Shown: positions 35,928 to 49,940, counted from the first letter of the stretch. The stretch is 64,000 nt of DNA from Plotosus lineatus (GCA_024760905.1 CM045729.1:80825050-80889049); one strand, 5' to 3'. Numbers and translations: made by a program. The notes: generated by a model from the sequence alone, not told the origin.

Positions 35928-36504
35928 AACATGCGAGTCAAAAATACGAATCCCATACCGGATCGGTCGAGACCCGGGTTAACAACAACTGCCATCAGTG
36001 CTGTTAACCAACAGGGTGCTGGTGAAAATTGGACTACTGTTGGTCGAAGAAGGAGAGCTCGAAGAAGGAGAGGTGGGAGGCGTGTCCATAGGCAGAGAGA
36101 GAGAGAGGAGGAAAAAGCATGAGTCTGAGAGTAGGGACTTTGAATGTGGGAACTATGAAATAAAAAGATAGAGAGCTGGCTGAGATGATGCAGAGGAGGA
36201 AGGTGGACATACTATGTGTTCAGGCAATCAGGTGGAAAGGTAACAAGGCTAGAAGCTTAGGAGCAGGGTTTAAGCTGTTTTATCATGATGTGGATGGGAA
36301 GAGAAATGGAGTCGGAGTCATCTTGAAAGAGGGGTTTGTCAGGAACATTCTAGAAGTGAAAAGAGGGTCAGACAGAGTGATGAGTCTCAAGTTGGAAATT
36401 GAAGGTGAGATGGTCAATGTTATTAGTGCTTATGCCCCACAGGCAGGATGTAAGCGAGAAGAGAAGGAGAGATTCTGGAGTGACTTAGATGAAGTGATGC
36501 AGTG
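35928..36504 (+). mobile_element. LINE-A (RTE-like) 5' fragment
   Basis: It begins in the LINE-A 5' region (ATACCGGATCGGTCGAG) and reads the endonuclease start, MMQRRKVDILCVQAIRWKG (36185 on) and VNVISAYAPQAGC near 36410-36450. It stops at GATGCAGTGTAC (36504), just before the STPRGERV codons. It lies head-to-head with the copy at 33060-35782. Confidence 0.85.
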
Positions 36505-37184
36505 TACAGTGTGCAGAGTAATCACTACATACATGAAAAAAGTACTCACAAACATTGCTGCAAATTAACCCCATTACTTGTATTGTTTTTTTATATTGTA
36601 TAATGATTTAATGTGTAATTTTGTGATTCACTCATACGTTCCTTCTATCACTCATTTGAAACTCATCAATGTTGAAACGTATGCTCTCCTTACCCTTATC
36701 ACGCATTCTTGGTGTGAACTTGGATGTTCTGGAATATTTTGTAAAAGGGTTCAGCATCTCCTTTCGGAGGCCGTAAATAAGCTTGGGTGGAACTTCAGTT
36801 GGTACATGCAAGTTCTTCTTTTTTCATCTTGAATTTCCCTTTTATCAGAATTTTGTACTTTGTACATGTGTTTACAGATAGCTTTTAATTAGACTCGTGA
36901 TCCAGGGAACAAGTCTAAGTGTCAGCTATCATAAATTTAGCTTATTCTAGGTCAGACTGTCCAAATGTCTTGACACTGATGTATCTTCAAGAGTTATGCT
37001 TCCTCATTTGTAATGTATAAATATCCATTGTATGGAAATGCATCTTTGGTGATCGGTGAATAAACACTTGAGCACTTGAACTTGGTCGGTGTCTGTGCTT
37101 TCTTTACTGATCACTCCGTGAGCTGGGTGAAACTCGGGAATTTATCCGCAGAAAGACAGCTTCGGGCGTCATCGACCCTAACAA
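36505..37184 (+). repeat. Candidate solo LTR
   Basis: The segment between two LINE-A fragments has LTR-like order: a TG-start (TGTGCAGAG near 36510), a TATA-like TGTATAAATATCC near 37016, a polyadenylation signal-like GAATAAACACTTG near 37058, and an end ...CCCTAACA near 37183. No primer-binding site or retroviral gene follows. A clean target duplication is absent. Instead about 95 bases of LINE-A occur on both sides. Confidence 0.45.
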
Positions 37185-37836
37185 TTATGTTAGTGCTTAT
37201 GCCCCACAGGCAGGATGTGAGCGAGAAGAGATGGAGAGATTCTGGAGTGAGTTAGATGAAGTGATGCAGAGTACCCCCAGAGGTGAAAGAGTGATCATTG
37301 GGGCAGACCTCAATGGGCATGTTGGTGCAGGAAACAGAGGGGACAAGGAAGTCATGGGCAGGTTTGGTATCCAGGACAAGAACACAGAAGGAGAGCTGTT
37401 GATAGATTTTGCAAAAAGGATGGAAATGGTTGTGGTGAATACTTTCTTCCAGAAGAGACAGGAGTGTCTTATAAAAGTGGAGGTAGGAGCACACAGATAG
37501 ACTACGTCTTGTGTAGACAATGTAATTTGATGGAAGTCAGTGACTGCAAAGTAGTAATGGGTGAGAGTGTTGCCAAACAACATAGGGTGGTGGTGTGCAA
37601 GATGATGCTGATGGTTAGAAAGGTGAAGAAAGCAAAGGCAGAGCAGAAGACAAAGTTGTGAAAGCTGAAAAAGGAAGAGTGTCGGTTTGTCTTCAAGAAG
37701 GAGTTGAAACAAGCTTTAGGTGGTCAGGAAGTGCTTCCAGATGACTGGACAACTACAGCTAATGTCATCAGGGAGACAGATAGGAGAGTACTCGGTGTGT
37801 CATCTGGAGGAACAGTAGATAAGGAGACTTGGTGGT
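37185..37836 (+). mobile_element. LINE-A (RTE-like) internal fragment
   Basis: It runs from VSAYAPQAGC through STPRGERVIIGADLNGHVG (near 37268-37325) and QIDYVLC to the linker, ending at AAGGAGACTTGGTGG (37836). Its first 95 bases repeat the end of the fragment at 35928-36504. A TGA near 37660 and a frameshift near 37465 break it. The RT is missing. Confidence 0.85.
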
Positions 37837-37984
37837 TGCTAACATGCTAATATTGACACGGAATTCCCCAAAGGTAAAAACCCCCCGACTCAACATGATT
37901 GTGTGTATATTTCAAGATTCATCAATTTATATTATACAGGCCATATCTATGTATCTGAAGTATGTTCAGTAGTTGTGTGTGTCA

Positions 37985-38041
37985 GAGCAAGGAAGAGAGA
38001 GAGAGAGGTGCCTGTGTGTGCATGCGTGTGCGTGCGCGCGC

Positions 38042-38100
<59 letters not shown>
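37985..38100. repeat. GA, GC and (GT)n microsatellite cluster
   Basis: A short GA run, a GCGC run and about 28 GT units, in unassigned sequence (37840-38270). Confidence 0.95.
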
Positions 38101-38102
<2 letters not shown>

Positions 38103-38269
38103 TTGGCAGGTCAGCACATGGTGTGGCTCTTTAACTCTCACAGTTAAAAAGTTTGGCTCTTTGTGTCTAACTTGTTCGCCACCCCTGCACTAGATGAAAA
38201 CCTACAGAATTTAACTTAAACAACTATGTGTTCATTAGAAAACCACTTCATCGAGAGATCAATCAAAAT

Positions 38270-38589
38270 AAAATGGTTTTGATCTTAGGGATCATAAGAT
38301 TGAGCTCTGGCACGATGCCAAAGAGTCATGTGATCTGATGAGTCCAGATTGACCCTTTTACAGATGAAAATACATGGCAAGATAACAAGGGGAGTGTGAA
38401 AGCAGTGCACTTATCAGAGTACAGAGTAGCCACTGTACAAGCCTCTGGAGGAAGTGTTATGATCTAGGATTGCTGCCGTTGGTCAGGTCAAGGCTCAGCA
38501 AAATTATTGTGACAAGAAAAAGTCAACTGACGACTTGAACTTATTGAAGGACCTGGTTATAATACCAGTGGACCTTTTTTCCTTTCTTA
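38270..38589 (+). mobile_element. Tc1-like transposase fragment
   Basis: Plus-strand reading in shifting frames gives DENTWQDNKGSVKAVHLSEYRVATVQASGGSVM-type sequence, here broken by stops, then WSGQGSAKL near 38480, and a GPFF segment near 38570. This order resembles the middle of a Tc1/mariner transposase (the WSG-LG-A block before the second Asp). It is cut at 38589 by the LINE-A insertion. Confidence 0.55.
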
Positions 38590-38865
38590 CTCTTCTTCTT
38601 TCTTCTTCTTTTCCTTTCAGCTTTTCCCTTCAGGGGTCACAGCAAACCACAGCAAACCATCCGCCTCCATCTCACCCTATCCTCTGTATCTTCTACTCTT
38701 ACTCCAACTACCTTCATGTCCTCATTCACCACATCCATAAATCTTCTCTTTGGTCTTCCTCTCAGCCTTCTGCCTGGTAGTTCAAACCTCAGCATCCTAC
38801 TACCAATGTACTCACTATTCCTCCTCTGTACATGTCCAGACCATCTCAATCTAGCCTCTCTGACT
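38590..38865 (-). mobile_element. LINE-A copy, 3' part, interrupted by LINE-B
   Basis: The minus strand reads RWSGHVQRRNSEYIG and RLRGRPKRRFMDVV near 38700-38850. The T/C-rich 3' end (TTCTTCTTCTTTTCCTTTC) is at 38590-38617. It resumes at 42232 after LINE-B. The outer target-site duplication is TTTTTTCCTTTCTTA, at 38575-38589 and 44332-44346. Confidence 0.9.
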
Positions 38866-41800
38866 CATCATCATCATCATCTTCTTCCGCTAAGTCCAGG
38901 GTCGGGTCGCGGGATCAGCAACCTTAGCAAAAAGGTCCAGACATCCCTCTCCCGAGCTACTTCCTCCAACTCTCCTGGGGGGACACCGAGGCGGTCCCAG
39001 ACAAGCCGAGAGACATAGTCCCTCCAGCATGTTCTAGGTCGACCGCGGGGTCTCTTCCCAGTTGGACATGCCCGAAACACCACACCAGGGAGGCGTCCGG
39101 GGGGCATTCTGACCAGATCCCCGAGCCACCTCAACTGGCCCCTCTCAATGCGGAGGAGCAGCGGATCTACTCCGAGCTCTCCACGGATGGCGGAGCTTCT
39201 CACAGTATCTCTTAGGGAGAACCTCGCCACCCGGCGAAGAAAGCTCGTTTCAGCCGCTTGGATCCGTGATCTTGTTCTTTTGGTCATTACCCAAAGCTCG
39301 TGACCATAGGTGAGGGTTGGAACGTAGATCGACTGGTAAATTGAGAGCTTCGCCTTGCGGCTCAGCTCCTTTTTCACCACGACGGACCGGTACAGGCACC
39401 GCTTAACAGCAGAGGCTGCAGCGATCCGTCTGTCGATCTCTCGCTCCATCCTTCCCTCACTCGTAAACAAGACCCCAAGATACTTAAACTCCTCCACTTG
39501 GGGCAGGACCTCATTCCTGACCCGGAGGGTGCATTCCACCATTGTCCGACTGAGAACCATGGCCTCGGACTTGGAGGTACTGATCTTCATCCCGGCTGCT
39601 TCGCACTCAGCTGTGAATCGCTCCAATGAGAGCTGGAGGGCCCGACTTGATGAAGCCAAAAGGACAACATCATCTGCAAAAAGCAGAGACGATATCCGAT
39701 GGCCACCAAACCAGAACCCCTCATCGCCTCAATTGCACCTAGAAATTCTGTCCATAAAAATTATGAACAGAATCGGTGACAAAGGACAGCCTTGGCGGAC
39801 TCCAACTCCCACTGGAAATGAATCCGACCTGCTGTTACCAATACGGACCAAACTCTGGCTCTGGTGATACAGCGACCGAATAGCTCGTAGCAACGGATCC
39901 GGAACGCCGTATTCTCGGAGCACGCCCCACAAGATCTTTCAAGGGACACGGTCGAAAACCTTCTCCAAATCCCCAAAGCACATGTGGACAGATTGGGCAA
40001 ACTCCCATGCCCCCTCCAGAATCCTGTGGAGCGTATAGAGTTGGTCAAGAGTGCTGCGGCCAGGACGAAAACCACGTTGTTCCTCCTGAATCCGAGGTTC
40101 GACTATCGGTCGGATCCTCCTCTCTAGTACCCCTGCATAGACTTTCCCAGGTAGGCTGAGGAGTGTAATCCCCCAATAATTGGAACACACCCTCCGGTCC
40201 CCCTTCTTAAAAATTGGGACCACCACCCCAGTTCGCCAATCCAGAGGTACAGCCCCCGATGACCACGCGATGTTGAAGAGACGTGTCAACCAAGACAGTC
40301 CTACAACATCCAGAGCCCTGAGATATTCCGGGCGGATCTCGTCCAACCCCGGAGCTCGACCACCGAGGAGCTTTTTGACAACCTCAGTGACCTCCACTCC
40401 AGTGATGGGCGGACCTTCACCCGAACCTCCAGGGTCTTCCTCTTCCACGGAGGGCGTGTTGGTGGGATTGAGAAGGTCCTCAAAGTATTCCCTCCACCTC
40501 TCAACAACATCCCCAGTCAAGGTAAGCAGCTCCCCACCTCCACCGTAAACAGTGTTTGTGAAGAACTGCTTCCCCCTCCTGAGGCGTCGGATGGTGGCCC
40601 AGAACCTTTTTGAGGCCAACCGATAATCACTCTCCAGGCCCTCACCGAACTCCTCCCACGCCCGAGATTTTGAATCTGCGACAGCTTCGGCTGCAGCACG
40701 TTTGGCCTGCCGGTACCCGTTTGCTGCCTCAGGAGTCCCACAGGCTAATAAAACCCGATAGGCCTCCTTCTTCAGTTGGACGGCCCCCTTCACCGCAGGT
40801 GTCCACCACCGGGTTTGGGGATTACTGCCACGACAAGCACCGAAGACCTTACGGCCACAGCTATGGGCTGCCGCCTCAGCAATGGAGGCACGAAACATGG
40901 CCCATTCGGATTCCATCTCCCCCGCCTCCTCCGGAACATGGTTGTAGCTCTGCCGGAGGTGGGAGTTAAAGGCCTCTCGGACAGGGGGCTCCGCCAAACG
41001 TTCCCAGCAGACCCTGATTACACGCTTGGGCCTGCCAGGTCTGGAAGGCAACCTCCCACACCACCGAAGCCAACTCACCACCAGGTAGTGATCGGTAGAC
41101 AGCTCAGCTCCTCTCTTCACCCGGGTGTCCAGAACATATGGTCGCAAGTCCGATGACACGACTACAAAGTCAATCATCGAACTGCGACCTAGGGTGTCCT
41201 GGTGCCAAGTGCACTTATGGACACCCTTATGTTCGAACATGGTGTTCGTGATAGACAAACTATGATGAGCACAGAAGTCCAACAACGACACACCATTCGG
41301 ATTCAGACTGGAGAGGCCGTACCTACCGATCACACCCTTACAGATCACACTATCGTTGCCCACATGGGCGTTGAAGTCTCCCAAGACAACGAGCGAGTCT
41401 CCCGAGGGAGCGTTCTCCAACACCCCCCCAAAGACTCCAAAAAGGGTGGGTACTCTGAACTGTCATTTGGTGCATAAGCACAAATAACAGTCAGGACCCC
41501 CCCCCCTCCCACCCGAAGACGGAGGGAAGCTACCCTTTCGTCAACCGGGGAGAACCCCAACATTTGGGCACCGAGACGGGGGGCAACAAGAATACCCACA
41601 CCGGCTCGCCGCCTCTCCCCATGAGCAACTCCAGAATAGAAGAAGGTCCAGCCTCTTTCGAGATGGATGGTTCCAGAGCCCAAGCTCTGCGTTGAGGTGA
41701 GCCCGACTATATCTAGTCGGTATCTCTCCACCTCACACACCAAATCAGGCTCCTTTCCCGCCAGAGAGGTGACATTCCATGTCCCGAAGGTCAGAGTAAG

Positions 41801-42231
41801 CAGCCGAGGATCAGCCCGACAGAACCCATGCCTTTGGCTGCCACCCAACTCACACTGCACCCGAACCCTAAAACTCCTCCCACGGGTGGTGGGTCCATGG
41901 GAGGGCGGACCCATGTCTCCTTTTCGGGCTGGGCCCGGCCAGGCTCCATGGGCATAAGCCCGACCACCAGGCGCTCGCCTTCGAGCCTCTCCCCTGGGCC
42001 TGGCTCCAGGAGGGAACCCCGGTGACCCGCGTCCGGGCAAGGGAGACTGCTTCCTTTGTTGTCTCGTGTCTTCGGGGTTTGTTTTGAATCGCGCTTTGTC
42101 TGGACCTTCACCCCGGACCTGTTTGCCTTGGGTGACCCTACCAGGGGCATTTGCCCCCGACAACATAGCTCCTAGGATCATGAGGTCACGCAAGCCCCTC
42201 CACCACGATAAGGTGGCGATTGAAGGAGGGG
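38866..42231 (-). mobile_element. LINE-B, nearly complete and young (APE and RT)
   Basis: Minus strand, about 3.37 kb. The frame from 42253 to 41345 reads TFGTWNVTSLAGKEPDLVCE and ICAYAPN, the N-terminal AP endonuclease. It shifts at a C7 run (41423-41429, one base short) into a frame that stays open from 41423 to 38877 except for two CGA to TGA stops (39939-39941, 39729-39731). That frame holds LGDFNAHVG near 41370, STDHYLVV near 41100, [14 protein letters not shown] near 40050, FADD at 39669-39680 and LTYGHELWVMTKRTRSRIQAAE near 39270. It ends in a CAT repeat. It is flanked by GCCTCTCTGACT (38854-38865, 42232-42243). The clade may be RTE-like. I am not certain. Confidence 0.9.
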
Positions 42232-44331
42232 GCCTCTCTGACTTTGTCTCCAAAACCTCTTACATGTGCTGCCCCGTTGATGTACTCATTTCTGATCCTA
42301 TCCATCCTCGTTACTCCCAAAGAGAACCTCAACATTTTCATCTCTGCTGCCTCCAGCTCTGCTTCCTGTCTTTTCCTCAGCGCAAGTATTTCTAAATCAT
42401 ACAACATCGCTGGCCTCATCACCGTCTTGTACACTTTTCCTTTCATTCTTGCCAATACCCTCTTATCACACATCACACCGGACACTTTTCTCCAACCATT
42501 CCAACCTGCCTGCACACACTTCTTCACCTCTTTTCCACATTGCTCTGGATTGTTGAGCCTAAGTACTGGAAATCCTTCACCTTCGTTATCTATGCTCCCT
42601 GTAACCTCACCATTCCTCTTGGGTCCTTGTGGTTCACACACATGTATTCTGTTTTACTGAGGCTAACCTTCATTCCTCTCCTTTTCAGGTCATACCTCCA
42701 CCTCTCAAGAGTTTCCTGCACTTGTTCTCTGCTCTCACTACAGATCACAATGTCGTCTGCAAACATCATAGTCCATGGAGATTCTTGTCTAACCTCGTCT
42801 GTCAGCCTGTCCATCACCATAGCAAACAAGAAGGGGTTCAGAGTTGATCCTTGTACTTCTCTATTCACAACCTCATAGCAAACACTCCCTCTTTACTGTC
42901 CAACCTCGCACACAAGTTATCATACGCCCTCTGTTTGGCCTTTGACACCGCTATCTTCGCCTTACGCTGTGTCCCTGTTCTCCTGTTTACTCTCTTCGGT
43001 TCTCTCTATGTCCCATTTTTTTCTTAGATAACCGCTTCTTTTGTACACACTCCTGCACTTCCTCATTGCACCACCAAGTCTCCTTATCTACTCTCCTTCC
43101 AGAGGAAACGCCAAGTACTCTCCTATCTGTCTCCCTGATCACATTAGCTGTAGTTGTCCAGTCATCTGGAGGCACTTCCTGACCACCCAGTCGGTTTCAA
43201 CTCCTCCTTGAATACAACACGACACTTTTCCTCTTTCAGCTTCCACCACTTTGTCTTCTGCTCTGCCTTTGCTTTCCTCACCTTTCTTACCATCAGCATC
43301 ATCCTGCACACCACCATCCTATGCTGTTTGGCAACACTCTCACCCACTACTACTTTGCAGTCACTGACTTCCTTCAAATTATATTGCCTAAACAAGATGT
43401 AGTCTACCTGTGTGCTCCTACCTCCACTTTTATAAGTCACCCTATGCTCCTCTCTCTTCTGGAAGAAAGCATTCACCACAGTCATTTACATACTTTTTGC
43501 AAAATCTATCAACCTCTGTCCTTCTGTGTTCCTGCCCTGGATACCAAACCTGCCCCTCACTTCCTCATCAATCCTCTGTTGCCTGCACCAACATGTCCAT
43601 TGACGTCTGCACCAATGACTACTCTTTCATGTCTGGGAGTACTCTGTATCACTTCATCTAAGTCACTCCAGAATCTCTCCTTCTCTTCTAGCTCACATCC
43701 TGCCTGTGGGGCATAAGCACTAACAACATTGAACATCACACCTTCAATTTCTAACTTGAGACTCATCACTCTGTCTGGCACTCTTTTCACTTCTGGAACA
43801 TTCCTGACCAACTCCTCCTTCAAGATGACTCCTACTCCATTTCTCTTCCCATCCACACCATGAAAAAAACAGCTTAAACCCTGCTCCTAAGCTTCTAGCC
43901 TTGCTACCTTTCCACCTGGTCTCCTGAACACACAGTATGTCCACCATCCTCCTCTGCATCATGTCAGCCAGCTCTCTATTTTTTCCTGCCATAGTTCCAA
44001 CATTCAAAGTCCCTACTCTCAGTCCTAAACTCATGCTTTTCCTCTTCTCTCTCTGCTTACAGACACGCCTCCCGCCTCTCCTTCTTCGACATCTTCGCCC
44101 AACAGTAGTCCAATTTCCACCAGCACCCTGTTGGTTAACAGCACTGATGGCAGTCCTTGTTAACCCGGGCCTCATCCAATCCGTTATGAGATTTGTCTTT
44201 ATGGTTTGCATTTTGCGTTTTGGCAAAAGTTTTACGCCGGATGCCCTTCCTGTCTCAACCCTCTGCATTTCTCCAGGCTTGGGACCGGCGTGAGGGCGGG
44301 CACTTCTTTGTGCCCCCCTCATGGCTGCATT
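42232..44331 (-). mobile_element. LINE-A copy, 5' part, interrupted by LINE-B
   Basis: This continues the copy from 38865. Minus-strand order: 5' region near 44331-44040, endonuclease start (QETRWKGSKARSLGAGFK near 43890), AYAPQAGCE near 43700, linker 43485-42890, then a large internal deletion near 42860 that removes most of the RT fingers (equivalent to about 33.93-34.77 kb in the other copy). The palm with MMFADDIVIC near 42760 and the thumb down to 42240 follow. Confidence 0.9.
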
Positions 44332-44349
44332 TTTTTTCCTTTCTTAATA

Positions 44350-45480
44350 GCATGGGTAAAAAAAATGGGGATTAAATTGAGGCTGACTAACTTCCTCCTT
44401 TTAAACTCTGATAAGACAAAAGTACTTGTACTCAGATCTCAGGCAGCTAGAAATAAGGTTTCTGATGATGTACTAAGTTTGGATGGTGTTTCAGTCTCAT
44501 GTGTAGCAGTAAAGGATGTTGGAGTGATTGCTGATGCTGGTCTTTCATTTGACGCGCATGTAGATAATATTACTCAGGTGGCCTTCTTTCATCTTCAGAA
44601 ATGTTGTTAAAATAAGAAATATGATCTCACTGCATGATGCAGAAAAAGTTGTTCATGCTTTTTTTTTTTTTTTTGAGATTAGATTATTGTGATGCGTTAC
44701 TGTCTGGATGTTCTAATAGGAACATAAACAAGCTTCAGTTAGTCCAGAAAGCAGCAGTGGAAGTCGTTACTCAAACCAGAATACACGAGAATACTACCCG
44801 ACCGTATTTACACTGCACTGGCTACCAGTTACACTTTACATTGAATATAAAATACTACTTTTAACCTATAAAGCACTTAATGGTCTCACACCACATTATC
44901 TTAATGAACGTATTGCTGTTTGTGATCCGGCACGCCACTGTAGATCAAAAGATGCATAATGCTTAGTGATCCCTTGAATAATGAAGACTACTACAGGGAT
45001 CGAAGCTTTTCTAACAAAGCCCCACAGTTATGGAATAACCTTCCAGTTATTGTTCGTGACTCAGACACAGTCTCTGTTTTTAACACAAGGATGACATCTT
45101 ACATGTTTAGTGGAGCATTTAGTTAAAAAAACAAACAAACAAAATAGTTTTATTATGTAAAGGATCAGATCTGAGGGTCTCAGGCATAGAAAGGTCTGGT
45201 AAACTGTGATGCTGCTATATTGTCACTCCCCCACTCTACATGCTCACCCAGGCCCAGTGACAGTGGAATTGCTGATTGCCCCAGTGCCACAGGGAGCCTT
45301 CATGTCTGTCTTCCTTCTGGTTCTCTATCTTTTAGTTCTGCTGCCATAGCCAGTCATGTTGGAGTCCCTGCTGTACTCAGAAATAATACAAGCTTCTATT
45401 TACATGACTATGTAAAAAGGTAATTTTCAATGCTATTGGAACTGGGTCTGTTCGTTGAATAAAACTCATATGTATAAACA
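44350..45480 (+). mobile_element. L2-like LINE 3' fragment
   Basis: It reads LLLNSDKTKVLVL, LDGVSVSCVAVKDVGVIAD, GLSFDAHVDNITQ, RLDYCDALLSGCSNRNINK and KLQLVQKAAVEV. These are the RT thumb and C-terminal motifs typical of the L2 clade in fish. Stops appear from 44866. The non-coding 3' end (45140-45480) ends with AATAAAACTC. A T-tract of 16 interrupts near 44659. Confidence 0.8.
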
Positions 45481-45640
45481 CTCAGGGAGGTGTATAAGTA
45501 GCCTTATTGACATAAATGTAAATAATTTTCTCTTGATGACACAAAAAATTCAAATGCAGAATAAGGATTATATTAGCTTTGAGCAATACAATGTTGATCA
45601 CACAGTGGCTTCATGGACTTGTTCTGTGGAGTAGGTATTA
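45481..45640. other. Unassigned spacer between two L2-like fragments
   Basis: AT-rich, no motif recognised. Confidence 0.4.
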
Positions 45641-46860
45641 ATGGGAGTGGCTATACATCATGCAGCACCTAAGGCTCAATAAGGCAGAGTCAATACCTCA
45701 CAAAGAGCAACAAAAAGCCAGGGTTAAAATACACAGATTAATTTACAGGCCAGGTGTTTTCAATATTTACAAGATCCAGGGATCATCACCAAAGTGTCAG
45801 AGTTTAGTGAGGGATGTGAAAAGAGACCTTACTGGAAGTATGTGTACACATACTGAATATATAGCCAGTAGCATTGATATAATGACAGTATTGTTAAATA
45901 GACTGCTTACATTTACTTATCAGGAGTTTAGTGGAATGTGTTTAACTAAAACATGAATTAAACCCAGCTAGTCTAACTGGCAGAGAAAGAGGCATTGCAG
46001 TCATTTATAATGATAACCTTTTTGTCACATTAAAATATAGACATAAATGTAATGCTTTTAAATTCTATATACCAACATACCACACTGCATGCTCTTATTT
46101 CCTGTGAATTTGCAGACTTTATTTCCAAACTGGATTGTTTCTTTAAATAAAGCTTGGGTTGTTTGTGACTTTTGTATTCATTTTCATAACCTAGAGGACA
46201 CTTTAAGAACAGCGTTCGCATCTATCCTAGATTCATTTGGAGTGAATCAGACTACAATCCTACAAACTCATAGTGCTGGCTACACTATTGATTTAATACT
46301 AACTTTTGGATTAAATATTCATTCATTTATTTATTCATTTTCTGTATCGGCTTCATCCTAATTATGGTCGTGGGGAGGCTGGTGCAGAATATACCCTGGA
46401 CAACTCGCCAGGCTATCGCAGGGCAGAAATACGCTGATGGCTATGCAGCTACTCTTGTCAAAAGTCAGCAATGGTTCTTTTACTGTCTTTCACCATAGTT
46501 AGTGAGAGACATGGTCAGCATTTGATAACCTAACTAGCAGCACTGGGGTTGGATTAAATATTGGAAATTTATTCCAACTTCCAGTCAGAAAATGTTTCTT
46601 ATCCTGTTTACAGTGCATTTTAGTATTCATATATACAACTTGCCATTTTATCACATTAAGCCTACATTGACATTAACTACTGTACAAAGTAATCTCCCAG
46701 TATTGTTAACTATCATTGAATTACCATCAGACCTTATGAAATTTGATCAAATGACAAAGTGCTTTGAGTCAACTTTGTGCTATAGTCAAGATAATGTAAC
46801 TCCTCGATCACTGGAAGATTTAATAGTTTGGTAATTAAGTGAAGGAATAAACAATATTAT
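45641..46860 (+). mobile_element. L2-like LINE endonuclease fragment (holds a SINE)
   Basis: It reads NPASLTGRERGIAVIYNDN near 45962-46020, HFHNLEDTLRTAFASILDSFGVNQTT near 46180-46260 (split here in description by decay) and SAGYTIDLILTFGLN near 46272-46318, the C-terminal half of an L2-type AP endonuclease. It resumes after the SINE at 46563 and is traceable to about 46840. The usual GDFN has become FCIH near 46170. Confidence 0.7.
46320..46548 (-). mobile_element. tRNA-SINE family copy, type-2 tail, minus strand
   Basis: Target-site duplication TTGGATTAAATATT at 46306-46319 and 46549-46562, perfect over 14 bases. The left end is an ATTC/TTAT tail, then TTCATCCTAATTATGGTCG and the inverted SINE body. 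The tRNA-like head is missing (5'-truncated). Confidence 0.9.
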
Positions 46861-47154
46861 TCTATTTTTTTATTATTATTTATTTTTAGCCTATACTGCA
46901 TTGAACCAGTATCAGAATGTATTCTTCTGTTACTCGCTTCAAATAACATTTGAGAGTTGATATGGGTCTCTGAAAAAAGCCAGAAGGGTAAATGTAAAAA
47001 TCCATATATGCAAAATTGGTAGGGAAGTATCCCAACAGACTCAGGGCTCAACTTAATGCAAAACTTGGAAGGCTGGTTCCATAAAGTCCCAAAACAGAGT
47101 TCATTTAGCTCACTGATTCTATGATACATACACTACTGTGCAATTCTTAGGAAC

Positions 47155-47193
<39 letters not shown>

Positions 47194-47586
47194 TATAAAC
47201 ATTGCTGCATATTTTTATTTTTAACTTGTATACAGTATTCGTATGTTAGTACAAAAATACTTATGATTTACAAACATTATTTTTTCCAGCACAAAATAAA
47301 ATGTAACACTAAAAGAAGTTTGTACAGTATGTGAATAAAGAAAGCAGCATAGCACATATGAGAGATGGCATTTCGATAAAATTATAATGAAGGTGACTGA
47401 GCTTTAAATGCAAATTAAGAATCAGGTGTAACAGGAGAACTGTGGCTGGTTCTGTTAAGACACCCAGCAGGTACTGTACGTGTAAAACTGCACAAACTGG
47501 ACCTGGTGCTATTGATTTGTTTTTTAAAGTAACAAAATATTGATTTATTTTCATTTTTAACCGTTCAATGCGCTTTACAAAATTTT
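46861..47586. other. Stretch with no recognised gene
   Basis: Contains a T-tract of about 32 (47158-47191). A 97-codon minus-strand frame (47602-47309) has no recognised domain. Confidence 0.5.
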
Positions 47587-49163
<1,577 letters not shown>

Positions 49164-49179
49164 ATCATTCCTTTTCAGG

Positions 49180-49940
49180 ACCCATCAAACACTCTTTGCT
49201 GGAATTACAGGTCCATGTTTTGAGGTATATCTCTACCACCTTTGCAGGAATACAGACTGAATTTTCTACCCATTGTTCTTTAAAAAAATAGCCCAGTGCA
49301 GTCAGAGTCGATATTCATGGATTTTTAATTGGATTTGGGTCTAGACTTTGACTGGGCCATTCCATTATAGTTCTAGTTGTGTGTTTGGGGTTGTTGTACT
49401 AATAGAAGTTGAAGCTCTTCCACACTCTCAAGTGTTTTGCAGACTCTAACATGTTCTCTTTCAAGATTGCACTGTATTTGAGCTCAATCTTGTCATTATC
49501 TCTCACCTTGTTTTTGCTGAACAGAAGCATTTCCATAACATGATGCACCACCATATGCCATAGTGGCTTGTGGCAAATTGCAAACTTAATTCTTATGGCT
49601 TTTTTTTTCTGCAGTGGCTTTTATTCACTTTCCATAAAAGTCAGATTTGTGGAGTGCATTACTATTTGGTGTCTTGTGTACAGATTCTTCCCTGAACAAT
49701 GCATAGCTTCAGCTCCTCTTAAGTTATCATAGGCTGCTCAGCTGCTTCTATAATCAATGATCTCACCTAAAATGACTGGCTTCCCATGTCTTGGTAGGCT
49801 TGCGGTTGTGCCATACTCTGACGGCAATAGGGAAACTTTATAGTCACGAGATTGGATTTGAGTCTCCGTGGAATTGTGCTTGATGTATGACAGCTGAGAA
49901 AGCACAGACAGTCAAACATCCAAGTATAACTTGATGTGTG
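49180..49940 (-). mobile_element. Tc1-like transposase remnant, minus strand
   Basis: The minus strand reads SLPRHGKPVILGEIIDY near 49800, LKLCIVQGRI near 49690, FATCHKPLW-type sequence near 49560, YNNPKHTT near 49390-49415 and IMEWPSQSLDPNPIKNP near 49325-49375. The last two are the Tc1 DNDPKHT and WPSQSPDLNPIEN blocks with altered acidic residues. A final VVEIYLKT segment is near 49225. Many stops are present. Confidence 0.75.

Noticed and set aside
39939..41423. 494-codon minus-strand frame as a host gene
   Set aside because: It is the endonuclease-linker-RT part of LINE-B, with the same sequence at 24.85 kb and a target-site duplication around the whole element.
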